The position numbers and the translations under genes were made by a program. DNA of 64,000 bases from Acetobacter malorum (GTDB lineage Bacteria; Pseudomonadota; Alphaproteobacteria; Acetobacterales; Acetobacteraceae). Of the stretch, positions 50,466 through 58,654 are shown piece after piece. Under the pieces are notes generated by a model. The model did not search any database and was not told the DNA's origin. It saw nothing but the letters and a program-made list of their open reading frames with translations. The stretch's first letter is position 1; every line of letters starts with the position of its first letter. The DNA is taken from positions 124,001 to 188,000 of the forward strand of contig NZ_JOPG01000018.1 in the NCBI RefSeq assembly GCF_002153605.1, given 5' to 3'.

Positions 50466-51725
50466 ATGGTCGAAAACGGGTTTCAGAGTTCCTTCATGCA
50501 GGAGGCCGCTGCGCGTGGCTTCATTTTTCAGTGCACGGACCCCGCTGCGCTGGATGAGGCAATGGCGAAGGGCTCTGTTGCGGCCTATATCGGCTTTGAC
50601 CCGACGGCGGACAGCCTGCATGTGGGCAGCCTGATCCAGATCATGATGCTGCGTTTGCTGCAAAAGCACGGGCATCGTCCTGTGGCTCTGGTAGGCGGCG
50701 GCACGGCCCGAATTGGCGATCCGTCCTTCCGTGAAGAAGCCCGCAGGCTGATGACGGAAGAGACCATCGGCACCAATCTGGCAGGGATCGAAGGCTGTCT
50801 GCGCCAGTTCCTCACCTTTGGCGGCGGCGCGTCAGAAGCCATTCTGGTCAACAATGCCGACTGGCTGGACAAGCTGGCCTATATCGACCTGCTGCGCGAT
50901 GTCGGGGTGCATTTCTCCATCAACCGCATGCTGTCCTTCGATTCCGTCAAGAACCGTCTGGACCGTGAGCAGGGCCTGACCTTTCTGGAATTCAACTACT
51001 CCATCCTTCAGTCCTATGACTTCCGGGAGCTGAATCGCCGCCACGGTGTGACGCTTCAGCTGGGCGGCTCTGACCAGTGGGGCAATATTGTCTCCGGTGT
51101 GGATCTGGTGCGCCGCACGGACCAGAAAAGCGTAATGGGTCTGACCACTCCGCTGCTGACGACCTCTTCCGGCGTCAAAATGGGCAAGACGGCTAACGGC
51201 GCTGTCTGGCTGTCTGAAAAGCGCCTGCCGGTGTTTGATTACTGGCAGTTCTGGCGGAATACGGAAGATGCTGACGTGGGGCGTTTCCTGCGTCTGTTTA
51301 CCGATCTGCCGCTGGATGAATGTGCGCGTCTGGAAGCCCTGCAAGGCGCAGAGATTAACGAAGCCAAGAAAATTCTGGCGACCGAAGCGACTGCTCTGTG
51401 CCACGGGCGCGAGGCGGCCCAGGCCGCTGCGGAAGCAGCACGCCAGACGTTTGAAGAAGGCAAAGTGGCAGCCGCAGACCTGCCCGTGCATATCGTGCCG
51501 CAGACCATGCTGGCGGAAGGTGTGCCGGTGTTCCGTCTGTTTGTGGAGGCCGGACTGGCCAAAACCAATGGTGAAGCCCGTCGACTGGTGCGTGGCGGCG
51601 GGGCGCGTGTGAATAATGCCGTGGTGCAGGATGAAAACGGCGTGATTGCAGAAAAAGACATGGTGGACGGCGCCATTCGGTTGTCTTCTGGCAAAAAGCA
51701 CCATGTTCTGGTCAAAGTTGCGTAG
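50466..51725 (+). CDS. tyrS: Tyrosyl-tRNA synthetase
   Basis: TyrS charges tRNA-Tyr. The class-I signature is [14 protein letters not shown] (HIGH equivalent HVGS). The tyrosine pocket has [20 protein letters not shown], and the second motif is the KMSKS variant KMGKT. The C-terminal S4-like domain ([21 protein letters not shown]) binds tRNA. The 419-residue length is typical. It lies 178 bp after tldD, enough for its own promoter. Confidence 0.97.
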   Translation: MVENGFQSSFMQEAAARGFIFQCTDPAALDEAMAKGSVAAYIGFDPTADSLHVGSLIQIMMLRLLQKHGHRPVALVGGGTARIGDPSFREEARRLMTEETIGTNLAGIEGCLRQFLTFGGGASEAILVNNADWLDKLAYIDLLRDVGVHFSINRMLSFDSVKNRLDREQGLTFLEFNYSILQSYDFRELNRRHGVTLQLGGSDQWGNIVSGVDLVRRTDQKSVMGLTTPLLTTSSGVKMGKTANGAVWLSEKRLPVFDYWQFWRNTEDADVGRFLRLFTDLPLDECARLEALQGAEINEAKKILATEATALCHGREAAQAAAEAARQTFEEGKVAAADLPVHIVPQTMLAEGVPVFRLFVEAGLAKTNGEARRLVRGGGARVNNAVVQDENGVIAEKDMVDGAIRLSSGKKHHVLVKVA

Positions 51726-51766
51726 TTAGTGCTCCCAATGGAACCACGGCGACAGGAGTGAGCCGC

Positions 51767-52156
51767 ATGAAACGTACCCCTCTGATTATAGGCTGTCTGG
51801 GGCTGATGCTGGTCGGCACGCTCTCTGGCTGCGCGGGCCCGATATATGGCGGAGGGTATGACTATTACGGCTATAGCCCCGCCGGCGGTTATGACGAGTA
51901 TTACGGTTATGGAAACGGCCCGCGCTGGGGCTATGCCGACCGGCGCGCACGCCCGTTCCCCGGTGGCAGCCGCCCCGGTATGGCGCCGCGTCCCGGTGGC
52001 CGACCGGGCGGCGGCGGTATGCCTCGCCCGCCCGGTCCGGGTGGTGGCGGGCGTCCCGGCGGTGGGGGGCACGGCCCCGGAGGCGGTGGTGGTCCCGGTG
52101 GGGGCGGTCATGGTGGCCCCGGCGGCGGTGGAAAACCCGGTGGTCCGGGCCACTGA
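51767..52156 (+). CDS. Small Gly/Pro-rich lipoprotein
   Basis: A 129-residue protein beginning MKRTPLIIGCLGLML and ending its signal peptide with the lipobox LSGC (Cys near residue 22). The mature part starts with a Tyr/Gly-rich segment (GGGYDYYGYSP) and becomes a Gly/Pro/Arg-rich low-complexity tail with several His. The ATG at 51767 has AGGAG eight bases upstream; a GTG three codons earlier overlaps that site. No function is known to me. It is probably an outer-membrane lipoprotein. A strong terminator follows. Confidence 0.75.
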   Translation: MKRTPLIIGCLGLMLVGTLSGCAGPIYGGGYDYYGYSPAGGYDEYYGYGNGPRWGYADRRARPFPGGSRPGMAPRPGGRPGGGGMPRPPGPGGGGRPGGGGHGPGGGGGPGGGGHGGPGGGGKPGGPGH

Positions 52157-52189
52157 GACCGGATTCACTCTGATCAGACGGGTGGAAGA

Positions 52190-52216
52190 GGGAGCTGTTT
52201 ATTCAGCTCCCTTTTT
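52190..52216 (+). terminator. Terminator after the lipoprotein gene
   Basis: GGGAGCTG, a six-base loop, CAGCTCCC and six Ts form a perfect Rho-independent terminator 34 bp after the stop codon. Confidence 0.93.
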
Positions 52217-52300
52217 TATCACCTGCTCACAACGGATGTATGCGTAGGGTGCCTGAGGCTTATCGAACCTCATTGAGGCGCAGTGAACTCCGGTTTTCTC

Positions 52301-52399
52301 TGCGGATAAGTGAGAAATCCAGTTAATTATCCACAGCCTCTGGAGTCGCTTTTCACTGGTTTTCTGAGTCGTGCACCGAGGTTGCACCCGTTATCCACA
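52301..52399. promoter_or_regulatory. Cluster of DnaA-box-like sites
   Basis: Two perfect TTATCCACA sites on the plus strand (52327-52335 and 52391-52399) and one near match, TTATCCGCA, on the minus strand (52301-52309) lie within 100 bp of gene-free DNA between the lipoprotein terminator and a tRNA. This could be a DnaA-binding regulatory or titration site. The 346-bp stretch 52157-52502 holds nothing else I can support besides the terminator. Confidence 0.5.
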
Positions 52400-52502
52400 G
52401 GTTTACCCACGGGGAGGCAGAAGGCCACATGCCAGATCAATCCCGCAGCCACTAACGGGGCTGAAGGGCGGGCTGTCTTGCAATTTTAAAAAAGAAGAAG
52501 GC

Positions 52503-52577
<75 letters not shown>

Positions 52578-52642
52578 CCGCTGGCGGCGTTCTAGCTGTT
52601 CACGCCGAACGCCGCAAGTCTGTTTCCGCTTAAAAAGCGGAA

Positions 52643-53056
52643 TTAATCGTCACGATGGGTTTTTTCCATGCGTTCATGCTGTTCCTGCGCCTCAATGGAC
52701 AGGGTCGCAATCGGGCGGGCTTCCAGACGACGCAGGGTGATGGGTTCACCCGTTTCCTCGCAATAGCCGTAGGAGCCGTTCTCAATGCGCTGGAGGGCAA
52801 GGTTGATCTTGCCGATCAGCTTACGGGCACGGTCACGGGTGCGCAGCTCCAGCGCACGGTCCGTCTCCACACTGGCACGGTCTGTAATGTCGGCTTCATG
52901 AATGCCGCCTTCAGAAAGGCTGGCAAGTGTATCCCCGGCCTCTTTCAGGAGTTCAGCACGCCACTTCAGGAGTTTTTGTCTGAAATATTCCGTCTGAAGA
53001 GGGTTCATGAACTCTTCATTGTCGGACGGGCGATAGTCTGGCGGTAGAGTAATCAT
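52643..53056 (-). CDS. dksA: RNA polymerase-binding transcription factor DksA
   Basis: DksA binds the RNA polymerase secondary channel and potentiates ppGpp control. The ATG at 53056 (MITLPPDYRPSD) matches alphaproteobacterial DksA; the longer frame upstream does not. The 137-residue protein has the coiled-coil with an acidic tip (about residues 20-85; the tip region contains DRASVETDRAL). The zinc-finger region reads YCEETGEPITLRRLEARP, with a single Cys in place of the four-Cys finger. This degenerate finger is common in alphaproteobacteria, so the protein is probably zinc-independent. Confidence 0.95.
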   Translation of the reverse strand: MITLPPDYRPSDNEEFMNPLQTEYFRQKLLKWRAELLKEAGDTLASLSEGGIHEADITDRASVETDRALELRTRDRARKLIGKINLALQRIENGSYGYCEETGEPITLRRLEARPIATLSIEAQEQHERMEKTHRDD

Positions 53057-53245
53057 GTCAGTTGTCAGCCTTTGCAATGACAGGACACCTGCCTTGAAAG
53101 AATGACGCGGCTTATAGCGGTGTGCACCCCGAACGCCAAGAACATTATGAGATTTTAGCGGAAGAAAAAGGACAGCATAGGCATGCAGGCCGCTGGATAT
53201 GCCCAAGAAATAGTATGTGGGCAGGCCGCTAATAAAAGGAAATAT

Positions 53246-54562
53246 TTAGATTTTCTTAAAAACTGATGGAGCGGCGCTGCTCTGTTGGGAAGCGCCGCTC
53301 TGCTCCGATGCGGCCAGAAGCCAGCCGGCAAACAGGAAAAACCACCCGGCAGTGGGAAAGGAGAACAGGGCGCTGGTAGAGGCTACCGGCCAGATCAGTA
53401 CACAGCACATGACAAATAGCATGGCCTGTTGCGGGTTCCGGACCGGGGAGAGTGCACGCAGGCCGGTGCGCAACCAGCAGAAGAGCATCCATGCAAACGC
53501 CGCCAGTCCCGGCAAGCCTGCCGTGGTGGCAATTTGCAGATAATAATTATGCGGATGGATGTTGCAGCCCTGTGCCGTGTCACTGTCCAGAGGAGGCAGG
53601 CCGATGGCTGCCACAGCATCGGTATGGAACGGGGTGTGGCAGAAATTTCTGAACCCATCCATGCCAAGCCCTAGCCAGGGGTGCGCAACAATCATCGTTA
53701 CAGCCGTGCGGTACAGTTTGCCGTAATCGCTCTGGGTAAAATGATGCAGTTGGTTGGAGAATTTAAGCACCAGCTTGGCATACGTCCGTGGGGAGATATC
53801 GGGCAGGCTGGCAACCAGCCCCGCCCCACCGACCAGCACGAGGGCAAACGGCACGCGAAAGCGGGGGATCATCAGGGCTGTCAGCATCAGGCCGAACAGG
53901 AGCAGCACATTACTCATGCGCTGGCCAATCAGCACCATGGTGGTCACGCTGAGCACCAGCAACGCCACGCCGCCAGCCCAGGGGCGCAGACGTTTGGTAT
54001 AAAACGCGCGCAGAACAACGGGCATCAGGGCCGGGAAAAAGAGCATGAGCAGCGTAAACCCGGCGCGTGGCTTTACAAACGGGCCGGTGAGGGCGCCATC
54101 ATCCGCAGGCGGAAAGCCCAGCAGGTTGGTGCCCGTCAGATGCTGCTTCCAGCACTGGCCAATCAGCCAGAGGGCCAGCACGAACAAAATTGCGGCCAGT
54201 GTTCTGCGGCGCGAGGCCGGCACCAGAATCCAGCTTTCCATGGCGGCGGTCAGCAGCATCAGGCGGGGCAGACACAACGCCTGAACCCACGCGCCTTTCT
54301 GGCCGACATATAAAGAGGAGATCAGGCAGAGCCCGCAGAACAGGGCTGCCGGACGTAGCCAGTCCTTCCGTATCCACTGCCAGTCTTTCTGCAGGCCGGA
54401 GTAGAGCAGGAACAGGCAGCCAATAAGCGTCGCCGCCACATCGCTCAGCGCACGACTATAAAAAAAGAGGAGGGGGAGAAGAAAGGTGCACCCTGTTCCA
54501 CACAGCGTCAGCGCCGCAGCAAGGCGGTCAGAGGAGCGGGGAACAGAAGATGCAGGTGTCAT
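53246..54562 (-). CDS. O-antigen ligase/polymerase-like membrane protein
   Basis: A 438-residue polytopic membrane protein with about ten to twelve hydrophobic segments. The large periplasmic loop between late helices contains HPWLGLGMDGFRNF and the NIHPHNYYLQ motif, characteristic of WaaL/Wzy_C proteins that attach or polymerise O-antigen on the periplasmic side. The catalytic His is probably the one before NYYLQ. It fits the window's rhamnose and glycosyltransferase genes, although it is 10 kb from them. Ligase versus polymerase cannot be decided from sequence alone. Confidence 0.85.
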   Translation of the reverse strand: MTPASSVPRSSDRLAAALTLCGTGCTFLLPLLFFYSRALSDVAATLIGCLFLLYSGLQKDWQWIRKDWLRPAALFCGLCLISSLYVGQKGAWVQALCLPRLMLLTAAMESWILVPASRRRTLAAILFVLALWLIGQCWKQHLTGTNLLGFPPADDGALTGPFVKPRAGFTLLMLFFPALMPVVLRAFYTKRLRPWAGGVALLVLSVTTMVLIGQRMSNVLLLFGLMLTALMIPRFRVPFALVLVGGAGLVASLPDISPRTYAKLVLKFSNQLHHFTQSDYGKLYRTAVTMIVAHPWLGLGMDGFRNFCHTPFHTDAVAAIGLPPLDSDTAQGCNIHPHNYYLQIATTAGLPGLAAFAWMLFCWLRTGLRALSPVRNPQQAMLFVMCCVLIWPVASTSALFSFPTAGWFFLFAGWLLAASEQSGASQQSSAAPSVFKKI

Positions 54563-54643
54563 TACGGAAAATTCCCGTTGAGACAGACCGCATCACCCCG
54601 GCAAAGGGCCGGGGGAGGGACTGTCAGACCCATAGGTCGCTGA

Positions 54644-55240
54644 TTAGAACGGGATTTCGTCGTCCAGATCACTGTTGCCGGGGGCGTCCCAGCCGCCAGC
54701 ACTGCCGCCGCCCGGACCTCGGGCCGGAGCATTCTGGCGCGGTGCGGAAGAGCCGCCAAAGTCGCCGCCCTGATTGCCCCCACCATAGCCACCGCCGCTT
54801 CCGCCGCCGTAACCACCTCCGCTATTTCCGCCGCCGTAGCTGCTGCTTCCGCCGCCATAGCCGCCGGAGTCTTCACCATCACCGCCGCTGCGGCTGTCGA
54901 GCAGAACCAGTTCCCCACGGAACCGCTCAACAATCACTTCCGTCGTATAGCGTTCCTGCCCGGACTGGTCGGTCCATTTGCGGGTCTGCAAAGCGCCTTC
55001 CAGATAGACCTTGCGGCCTTTACGCAGGAAGCGTTCTGCCACGTCTGCCAGTCGGTCATTGAAAATGACCACACGGTGCCATTCCGTCCGTTCCCGGCGT
55101 TCGCCAGAGGCGCGGTCATTCCATGTGTCACTGGTGGCGACAGAAAAAGAGACAATTTTCATGCCGTTCTGGCTGGTGCGGACTTCCGGGTCTTTGCCCA
55201 GATTGCCCACCAGAATAACCTTGTTGACGCTGCCAGCCAT
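54644..55240 (-). CDS. ssb: Single-stranded DNA-binding protein
   Basis: SSB protects single-stranded DNA and recruits repair proteins. The ATG at 55240 gives 198 residues, starting [21 protein letters not shown]. The OB-fold spans about 1-112 with [22 protein letters not shown] split by conserved aromatics. A Gly/Ser/Tyr-rich linker (about 118-185) follows, and the acidic tip DLDDEIPF closes it. The linker is longer and more repetitive than in E. coli. Confidence 0.97.
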   Translation of the reverse strand: MAGSVNKVILVGNLGKDPEVRTSQNGMKIVSFSVATSDTWNDRASGERRERTEWHRVVIFNDRLADVAERFLRKGRKVYLEGALQTRKWTDQSGQERYTTEVIVERFRGELVLLDSRSGGDGEDSGGYGGGSSSYGGGNSGGGYGGGSGGGYGGGNQGGDFGGSSAPRQNAPARGPGGGSAGGWDAPGNSDLDDEIPF

Positions 55241-55352
55241 CAATGACCCCGTTTTCTAAAGCAATAAAGAGTATCCAGTTCGTGTAGCGCACTCCTGCGC
55301 TGCCCGCCAGTTCTCCGTTAGTTCTAATCTGTAAAATGGCTTCTGCCCGCGC

Positions 55353-55988
55353 TTACAGCTGCCAGACAGTAAGACGCGCTGCCCCATGCCGTCGTTCCGC
55401 CAGCAATGTGCCAGCATAGGCCGGGAGAGGCGGTGCCTCTTCATCATCGCCAACTGGCTGTACCTCCGGCAGAATTGTCGTGCCGTCCGCATTTTTTTGC
55501 AGCAGCGGCAGTGGTTCCTGCGCGGCGGTTTCAATCACTGCAATGGCGCCGGGGGCAATCCATCCCTGTGCATGCAGGGCGGCCAGCGTGCGGGCAGGCA
55601 GATCCTGACGGTAGGGCGGGTCCAGAAACAGCAGAGAGCAGGGTGCCGGAGCGCGCGTGGGTTTGGTGACATCCCGGGGGATGACCTTGCTCCGGTCCTC
55701 CCACTTGCAGCCGGCAATATTGGTGCGCAGGGCGGAGAGGGCCGCGCGGTCATTCTCAAAAAACGTGGCGTGCTCTGCTCCGCGGGAGAGCGCTTCCAGC
55801 CCGAGCGCGCCGGTACCCGCAAACACATCCAGCACGCGGGCATTGGTCAGCAGGTCCGGGCCGCCCCATGGGGCATGCAACAGGATGTCGAAGAGTGCCT
55901 GCCGCACCCGGTCCGCCGTCGGGCGGGTTGTGGTGCCGGATGGCGCGGCCAGCATCTGGCCTTTGCGAGCCCCTGCAATAATCCGCAT
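55353..55988 (-). CDS. rsmD: 16S rRNA (guanine966-N2)-methyltransferase RsmD
   Basis: RsmD methylates G966 of 16S rRNA with S-adenosylmethionine. The N-terminal MRIIAGARKGQML and RPTADRVRQALFDIL are typical, motif I is VFAGTGALGLEALSRGA, and the catalytic motif is LFLDPPYRQ. The 211-residue length is slightly longer than usual owing to an insert near residues 160-185. It is 2 bp downstream of the pseudouridine synthase gene, in one transcript. Confidence 0.95.
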   Translation of the reverse strand: MRIIAGARKGQMLAAPSGTTTRPTADRVRQALFDILLHAPWGGPDLLTNARVLDVFAGTGALGLEALSRGAEHATFFENDRAALSALRTNIAGCKWEDRSKVIPRDVTKPTRAPAPCSLLFLDPPYRQDLPARTLAALHAQGWIAPGAIAVIETAAQEPLPLLQKNADGTTILPEVQPVGDDEEAPPLPAYAGTLLAERRHGAARLTVWQL

Positions 55989-55990
55989 GG

Positions 55991-56749
55991 TTAGCGGGCC
56001 TTCTTGCCAGCAGTTTTTTCCGGGGCTCTGGGCATCTGCTCACGCAGGATCTTGCCGGGCACTTCTTCCAGCTCGCCCCGTTGCAGGGTGCCCAGCTGGA
56101 AGGGGCCGTAGCTGGTGCGAATCAGGCGGCTGACATGCAAGTTCAGCCCCATCATCACCTTACGGATTTCGCGATTCTTGCCTTCACGCAGAGAGACAGT
56201 GAGCCAGGCGTTATCGCCCTTGCGGGAATCGAGACCGGCTTCAATCGGTCCATAGCGCACGCCTTCAAATACACTGCCGTTGGCGAGGGAGGCCAGACGG
56301 GCCTCATCCACCACACCAAACACGCGCACGCGGTAGCGCCGCAGCCAGCCGTTGGTCGGCAGTTCCAGCCGGCGGGCCAGTTCGCCATCGTTGGTCAGCA
56401 GCAGCAGACCTTCACTGTTCAGATCCAGCCGACCGACGCTGATGACGCGCGGCATGCCTTCCGGCAGCGAGGCAAAAACAGTCGGGCGGCCTTCCGGGTC
56501 CTTATGCGTCGTCACCAGTCCGTCCGGCTTGTGGTAGCGCCACAGGCGGGTGCGCTGGGGCTGGTCCACAATTTTGCCGTCCACCTGCACAATGTCGTCG
56601 GAAGTGACAAACGTGGCGGGATGCGTAACGGGCTGGTTATTCAGCTTCACCCGTCCTTCTTCAATCATCCGCTCGGCATCACGCCGGCTGGCAACACCCG
56701 TCCGGCCCAGCCATTTGGCGATGCGTTCTCCACGCGTTTCCTGCGTCAC
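55991..56749 (-). CDS. Pseudouridine synthase, RsuA/RluB/RluE/RluF type
   Basis: A 252-residue enzyme with an N-terminal S4 RNA-binding domain (about 5-65, RIAKWLGRTGVASRRDAERMI across two blocks) and a catalytic domain with GRLDLNSEGLLLLTNDG containing the active Asp. The arrangement and length favour RluB (23S rRNA), but RsuA-type substrates cannot be excluded. The C-terminus is basic. It overlaps the upstream amidotransferase-like gene by 4 bp and precedes rsmD by 2 bp. Confidence 0.92.
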   Translation of the reverse strand: MTQETRGERIAKWLGRTGVASRRDAERMIEEGRVKLNNQPVTHPATFVTSDDIVQVDGKIVDQPQRTRLWRYHKPDGLVTTHKDPEGRPTVFASLPEGMPRVISVGRLDLNSEGLLLLTNDGELARRLELPTNGWLRRYRVRVFGVVDEARLASLANGSVFEGVRYGPIEAGLDSRKGDNAWLTVSLREGKNREIRKVMMGLNLHVSRLIRTSYGPFQLGTLQRGELEEVPGKILREQMPRAPEKTAGKKAR

Positions 56750-57474
56750 TCTTGTTCTCCTGCTGCCTGTACAAAGGCGCTAAAAATGCTCCGGTCACCC
56801 GGGTCTATGCCAAATTCCGGATGCCATTGCACCCCAAGGCAAAACGGAAGGGTAGGGTCTTCCACCCCCTCAATCAGTCCATCTTCTGCCACGGCATTGA
56901 TAATCCCGCGTCCGGGTGTGCGCACGGCCTGATGATGGGAGGAATTAACGGCCATCCGGTGTCGCCCTACGCAGCGGGACAGCAGCGTATCCGGCTCCAG
57001 ATGCACAGCATGGCTGGCTTCATCACGTGGATTAGGTTGCTCGTGCGGGAGGGCTGTGGGGCAGGCGTCTGGGATATGCTGGATCAGCGTGCCGCCAAGG
57101 GCTACCGCCAGCAGCTGCATGCCGCCACAAATGCCCAGAACCGGCATTTTGCATTGCATGGCGCCAGCCAGATAAGCCTGCTCGGCTTGTGTACGGACCG
57201 GGCGGAGGGTCACGCTGCTATGGCGGTCGGCCTCGCCGTACAGGGCGGGATCAATATCAAACGCGCCGCCGGTAATCAGCAGCCCGTCAATGTGGTCGAG
57301 ATACTCCGGGGCAAGCTGCGGGAAAAGAGGCAGAGCCACCGGCAAGCCACCTGCCGTTGCAACGGCGGACATATAGTTTTCCCGCAGCGCATACCAGGGG
57401 AATCGGGAATAGCGGTCTGGTCCGCCCGCCTCATGGTCAAGCGTAATGCCGATAACGGGGCGGCGTGCAGTCAT
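56746..57474 (-). CDS. Class-I glutamine amidotransferase-like hydrolase (PuuD-like)
   Basis: A 242-residue protein of the gamma-glutamyl-gamma-aminobutyrate hydrolase (peptidase C26) family. The nucleophile Cys is in GICGGMQLLAVALGG, and the His-Glu pair in GVQWHPEFG. The ITGGAFDIDPALYG loop and SSHHQAV are family features. It may release glutamate from gamma-glutamyl compounds, but the substrate is undetermined. The stop overlaps the start of the pseudouridine synthase gene (ATGA), which links them in an operon. Confidence 0.88.
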   Translation of the reverse strand: MTARRPVIGITLDHEAGGPDRYSRFPWYALRENYMSAVATAGGLPVALPLFPQLAPEYLDHIDGLLITGGAFDIDPALYGEADRHSSVTLRPVRTQAEQAYLAGAMQCKMPVLGICGGMQLLAVALGGTLIQHIPDACPTALPHEQPNPRDEASHAVHLEPDTLLSRCVGRHRMAVNSSHHQAVRTPGRGIINAVAEDGLIEGVEDPTLPFCLGVQWHPEFGIDPGDRSIFSAFVQAAGEQE

Positions 57475-58002
57475 GAACTCGGGTGTCTTTTTTCAGAAAA
57501 AGCCGGATGAAGCGTATCAGGTGCCACACCCGGCGACGGTTTGCACGGGGATAAACACAAACGTCTTCTGAAAACGGCAGAAAGACCGCAGACATCAACC
57601 CGGAAGCAGAGAAACCCGCTGGACGTGGGAGGCTGCTGCTGTGGGTTCATTTCCCGTCCGGTCTACAACGGCAAGGCCGAGGCCGATCGCAGCGGCGGCG
57701 AGGATGAGAGACAGACTGTGCATTGTACTAATCCTTTCCGCTATCTGGGTTAGGGCAGACTTCCCTGACAACAATGGTGTGAGCCAGCGGTCTGTTACAG
57801 AACAGATCATGGCATCTATAAGGCATGATGACAGAGAAGATCGCGCTTTTGCAAGGAAAAACGACTGTTTGAAATAAGGCAAAAAGACGGATTTTGCCGC
57901 AAGGCGAGTGAGGCTTGAAATATTTGGTGAGTTTCTCCTTTTAGCAGAGAGACTAAGCCGGTTTGCGGCACGGCCAACAGGGGCGGAAAGAGGCACACAC
58001 CG
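57475..58002. other. Divergent intergenic region between the PuuD-like gene and tadA
   Basis: About 530 bp. Apart from the possible 42-residue frame described separately, I see no supported gene. Promoters for the minus-strand operon and for tadA should lie here but are not obvious. Confidence 0.55.
57595..57723 (-). CDS. Possible 42-residue membrane or secreted peptide
   Basis: An ATG at 57723 with a GAAAGGA ribosome site nine bases upstream opens a 42-codon frame. It starts with a hydrophobic segment (MHSLSLILAAAAIGLGLAVV) resembling a membrane anchor or uncleaved signal, followed by a short polar tail. A longer frame in the same phase has a poor start. No family is recognised. The ribosome site and composition argue for a real small protein, but comparison is needed. 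Confidence 0.4.
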   Translation of the reverse strand: MHSLSLILAAAAIGLGLAVVDRTGNEPTAAASHVQRVSLLPG

Positions 58003-58476
58003 ATGAAAAACGGGATGGAACTGGCGCTGTGCGAGGCGCACAACGCAGCGCAGAGAGGGGAAGTTCCTGTCGGCGCTGTTCTGCTGGGGCCGGATGGCGC
58101 TGTGCTGGCGCAGGCGGGTAACCGTGTGGAAGAACTGCATGACCCCTCAGCCCATGCGGAGATGCTGGTTATGCGTGCGGCAACCGCAGCGCGGGGTGGC
58201 CAAAGGCTGGCGGATTGCACGCTGGTGGTCACACTGGAGCCGTGCCCCATGTGTGCGGCGGCGCTGGCGCATTTCCGCGTCGGGCGGGTGCTGTTTGGGG
58301 CGTATGACCCGAAAGGGGGCGGTGTGGAGCACGGGCCGCGTCTGCCGTTTCGGGCGGAGGCGTTACATCGGCCCGAAATTATCGGCGGGGTGCGGGAGCG
58401 CGACTCCGCTGCGTTGCTCAAAACCTTTTTTCAGACGTTGCGGGAGCGGGAAGGCGAGGTGTCTTCTGCGTCCTGA
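58003..58476 (+). CDS. tadA: tRNA-specific adenosine deaminase TadA
   Basis: TadA deaminates A34 to inosine in tRNA-Arg(ACG). The zinc site is formed by H51 and the catalytic E53 in HAEMLV, and by C81 and C84 in PCPMC. The N-terminal GEVPVGAVLL stretch is typical. At 157 residues the length is normal. The start ATG at 58003 has no strong ribosome site; GAAAGAGG lies 11 to 15 bases upstream. Confidence 0.95.
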   Translation: MKNGMELALCEAHNAAQRGEVPVGAVLLGPDGAVLAQAGNRVEELHDPSAHAEMLVMRAATAARGGQRLADCTLVVTLEPCPMCAAALAHFRVGRVLFGAYDPKGGGVEHGPRLPFRAEALHRPEIIGGVRERDSAALLKTFFQTLREREGEVSSAS

Positions 58477-58542
58477 AGCATATGACAAGTGTAAGATAAG
58501 TGAGGGTGTTGTGACCCGCTGACCTTTTGTTTTTGTGATCAA

Positions 58543-58568
58543 GGAACCATGTTAACCGCAGAAGCGTA
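58543..58568 (+). promoter_or_regulatory. Possible ECF-sigma (RpoE/EcfG-type) promoter upstream of degP
   Basis: GGAAC at 58543-58547, a 17-base spacer, then CGTA at 58565-58568 resembles the -35 GGAAC and the -10 of extracytoplasmic-stress promoters. It lies about 85 bp upstream of degP, a classical envelope-stress target. The -10 match is imperfect. Confidence 0.35.
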
Positions 58569-58654
58569 TGATATCTGGCCTGATGGTCTGAACCATGCGC
58601 CCCGGCGGGGATTGACCCTGTTGGCAAGAGTTTAAGGGAACAGTCGGAATCGTG

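Noticed and set aside
52157-52502. Chromosomal replication origin
   Set aside because: Only three DnaA-like sites are present, with no AT-rich unwinding element and no origin-associated genes nearby.
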